Source of the DNA: UBA4124 sp964577515
Lineage (GTDB): Bacteria > Patescibacteriota > Minisyncoccia > Phycocordibacterales > UBA9973
Assembly (NCBI GenBank): GCA_964577515.1
Contig: CAZNZN010000012.1
Location: 1 to 13,326, forward strand
Reading direction: 5' to 3'
Length of the DNA stretch: 13,326 nucleotides
Notes under the pieces: model-generated
The model's database searches: none
What the model was told of the DNA's origin: nothing
The model's input: the letters and a program-made list of their open reading frames with translations, nothing else
Position numbers and translations under genes: made by a program
In this document: piece by piece, positions 13,111-13,326 of the stretch
Layout of the letters: each line of letters opens with the position of its first letter
How positions within the stretch are numbered: the first letter of the stretch is position 1

Positions 13111-13279
13111 ATTTTGGATATGAAAAAAGAAAAGTCCATATATTTCTCATTTATTGCACCCATGCCCATCCGAGCGTTTTCGCTTTTGTTTCCAATTCCG
13201 GCGGGGATTTTACTCACCCTCTACTTTATACCGCGCGGGAGCGCGCGACCGATTTTTTCGGCGAAGTTTCTTTATGTGG
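13111..13279 (+). pseudogene. inverted, partial duplicate of the recombinase 3' end
   Basis: Three blocks match the recombinase coding strand in order. The first, 13111-13129 (19 nt, encoding ILDMKK), matches 11808-11790. The second, 13132-13152 (21 nt, KSIYFSF), matches 11706-11686. The third, 13179-13279 (101 nt), matches 11670-11570. Between the first two, 83 nt of the gene are replaced by AA, a net loss of 81 nt, which is 27 codons. Between the second and third, 26 diverged nt replace 15 and shift the frame. The fragment starts 12 nt from the recombinase start codon, facing away from it. I read it as a remnant, not a working gene, although an open frame runs through it to 13320. Confidence 0.7.
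13179..13279 (-). repeat. 101-bp inverted repeat, right copy
   Basis: Perfect inverted copy of 11570-11670. Its outer edge ends in TTATGTGG; beyond it (13280-13326) the sequence is unrelated to tmRNA. Confidence 0.95.
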
Positions 13280-13326
13280 TGAATTGCTGTCCTTTGCGCG
13301 AACTTATTTTGAATCAATGAATGAAT

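Larger units (their letters stand above)
11570..13279. mobile_element. serine-recombinase unit at tmRNA 3' end, bounded by 101-bp inverted repeats
   Basis: The unit contains one recombinase gene and no other intact gene. It begins inside the tmRNA acceptor stem, a known type of integration target, and ends at the outer edge of an inverted copy of the same 101 bp. No target-site duplication is seen flanking the repeats (CATCT on the left, TGAAT on the right). The true element may extend past the window; the right limit given is the end of the repeat, not a proven junction. Confidence 0.6.

Noticed and set aside
11570..13279. Classical IS element with terminal inverted repeats
   Set aside because: No target-site duplication flanks the repeats, the gene is a large serine recombinase and not a DDE transposase, and the repeat overlaps coding sequence and tmRNA.
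13114..13320. 68-aa plus-strand frame as a real gene
   Set aside because: Starts at TTG within a duplicated recombinase fragment, changes frame relative to the gene inside the diverged gap and has no promoter; better explained as a remnant.

Overview
The window looks like a chromosomal stretch of a small-genome bacterium of the Patescibacteria/CPR type, probably a parcubacterium. This is inferred from tightly packed single-gene transcription units, a solitary bacterial RRM protein, tRNAs and tmRNA without an encoded CCA, a large repetitive secreted protein, and a lack of Shine-Dalgarno motifs. The standard bacterial code fits every gene. No marker gene such as 16S rRNA is present, so the placement is not proven.

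Layout. Positions 1-58 hold the 5' part of a class II tRNA-Ser on the minus strand. Four plus-strand units follow: a 56-aa hydrophobic peptide plus a TMEM175-type channel (125-863), an RRM RNA-binding protein (961-1248), a DoxX-like membrane protein with a cysteine-rich tail (1310-1732), and the RecG helicase (1753-3918). A bidirectional terminator separates RecG from a convergent 542-aa secreted repeat protein (5575-3947). Upstream of that gene lies tRNA-Ile with a TAT anticodon (5765-5692), divergent from an unrecognised helical protein (5826-6302). The minus strand then carries a VanY-like D,D-carboxypeptidase, FtsH and oligoendopeptidase F (6292-10699). The plus strand resumes with smpB (10737-11171) and, 14 nt later, ssrA (tmRNA, 11186-11572), so both halves of the trans-translation system sit together.

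The accessory part is 11570-13279. A large serine recombinase (13098-11524) is placed so that its 3' end runs through the end of tmRNA in antisense. A 101-bp sequence starting in the last bases of the tmRNA acceptor stem recurs perfectly, in inverted orientation, upstream of the recombinase start. Two shorter colinear matching blocks show that the upstream copy is a degraded, inverted duplicate of the recombinase 3' end. The segment lost from that duplicate coincides with an 80-nt palindrome inside the recombinase gene.

Expression. Eight probable promoters place a -10 hexamer only 6-9 nt before the start codon, often with an extended TGG. This predicts leaderless or nearly leaderless mRNAs as the default mode here. 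The spacing also argues for starts at 1753 (recG), 8888 (ftsH) and 10699 (pepF) rather than the longest open frames. The RRM gene and the secreted protein appear to have real 5' leaders.
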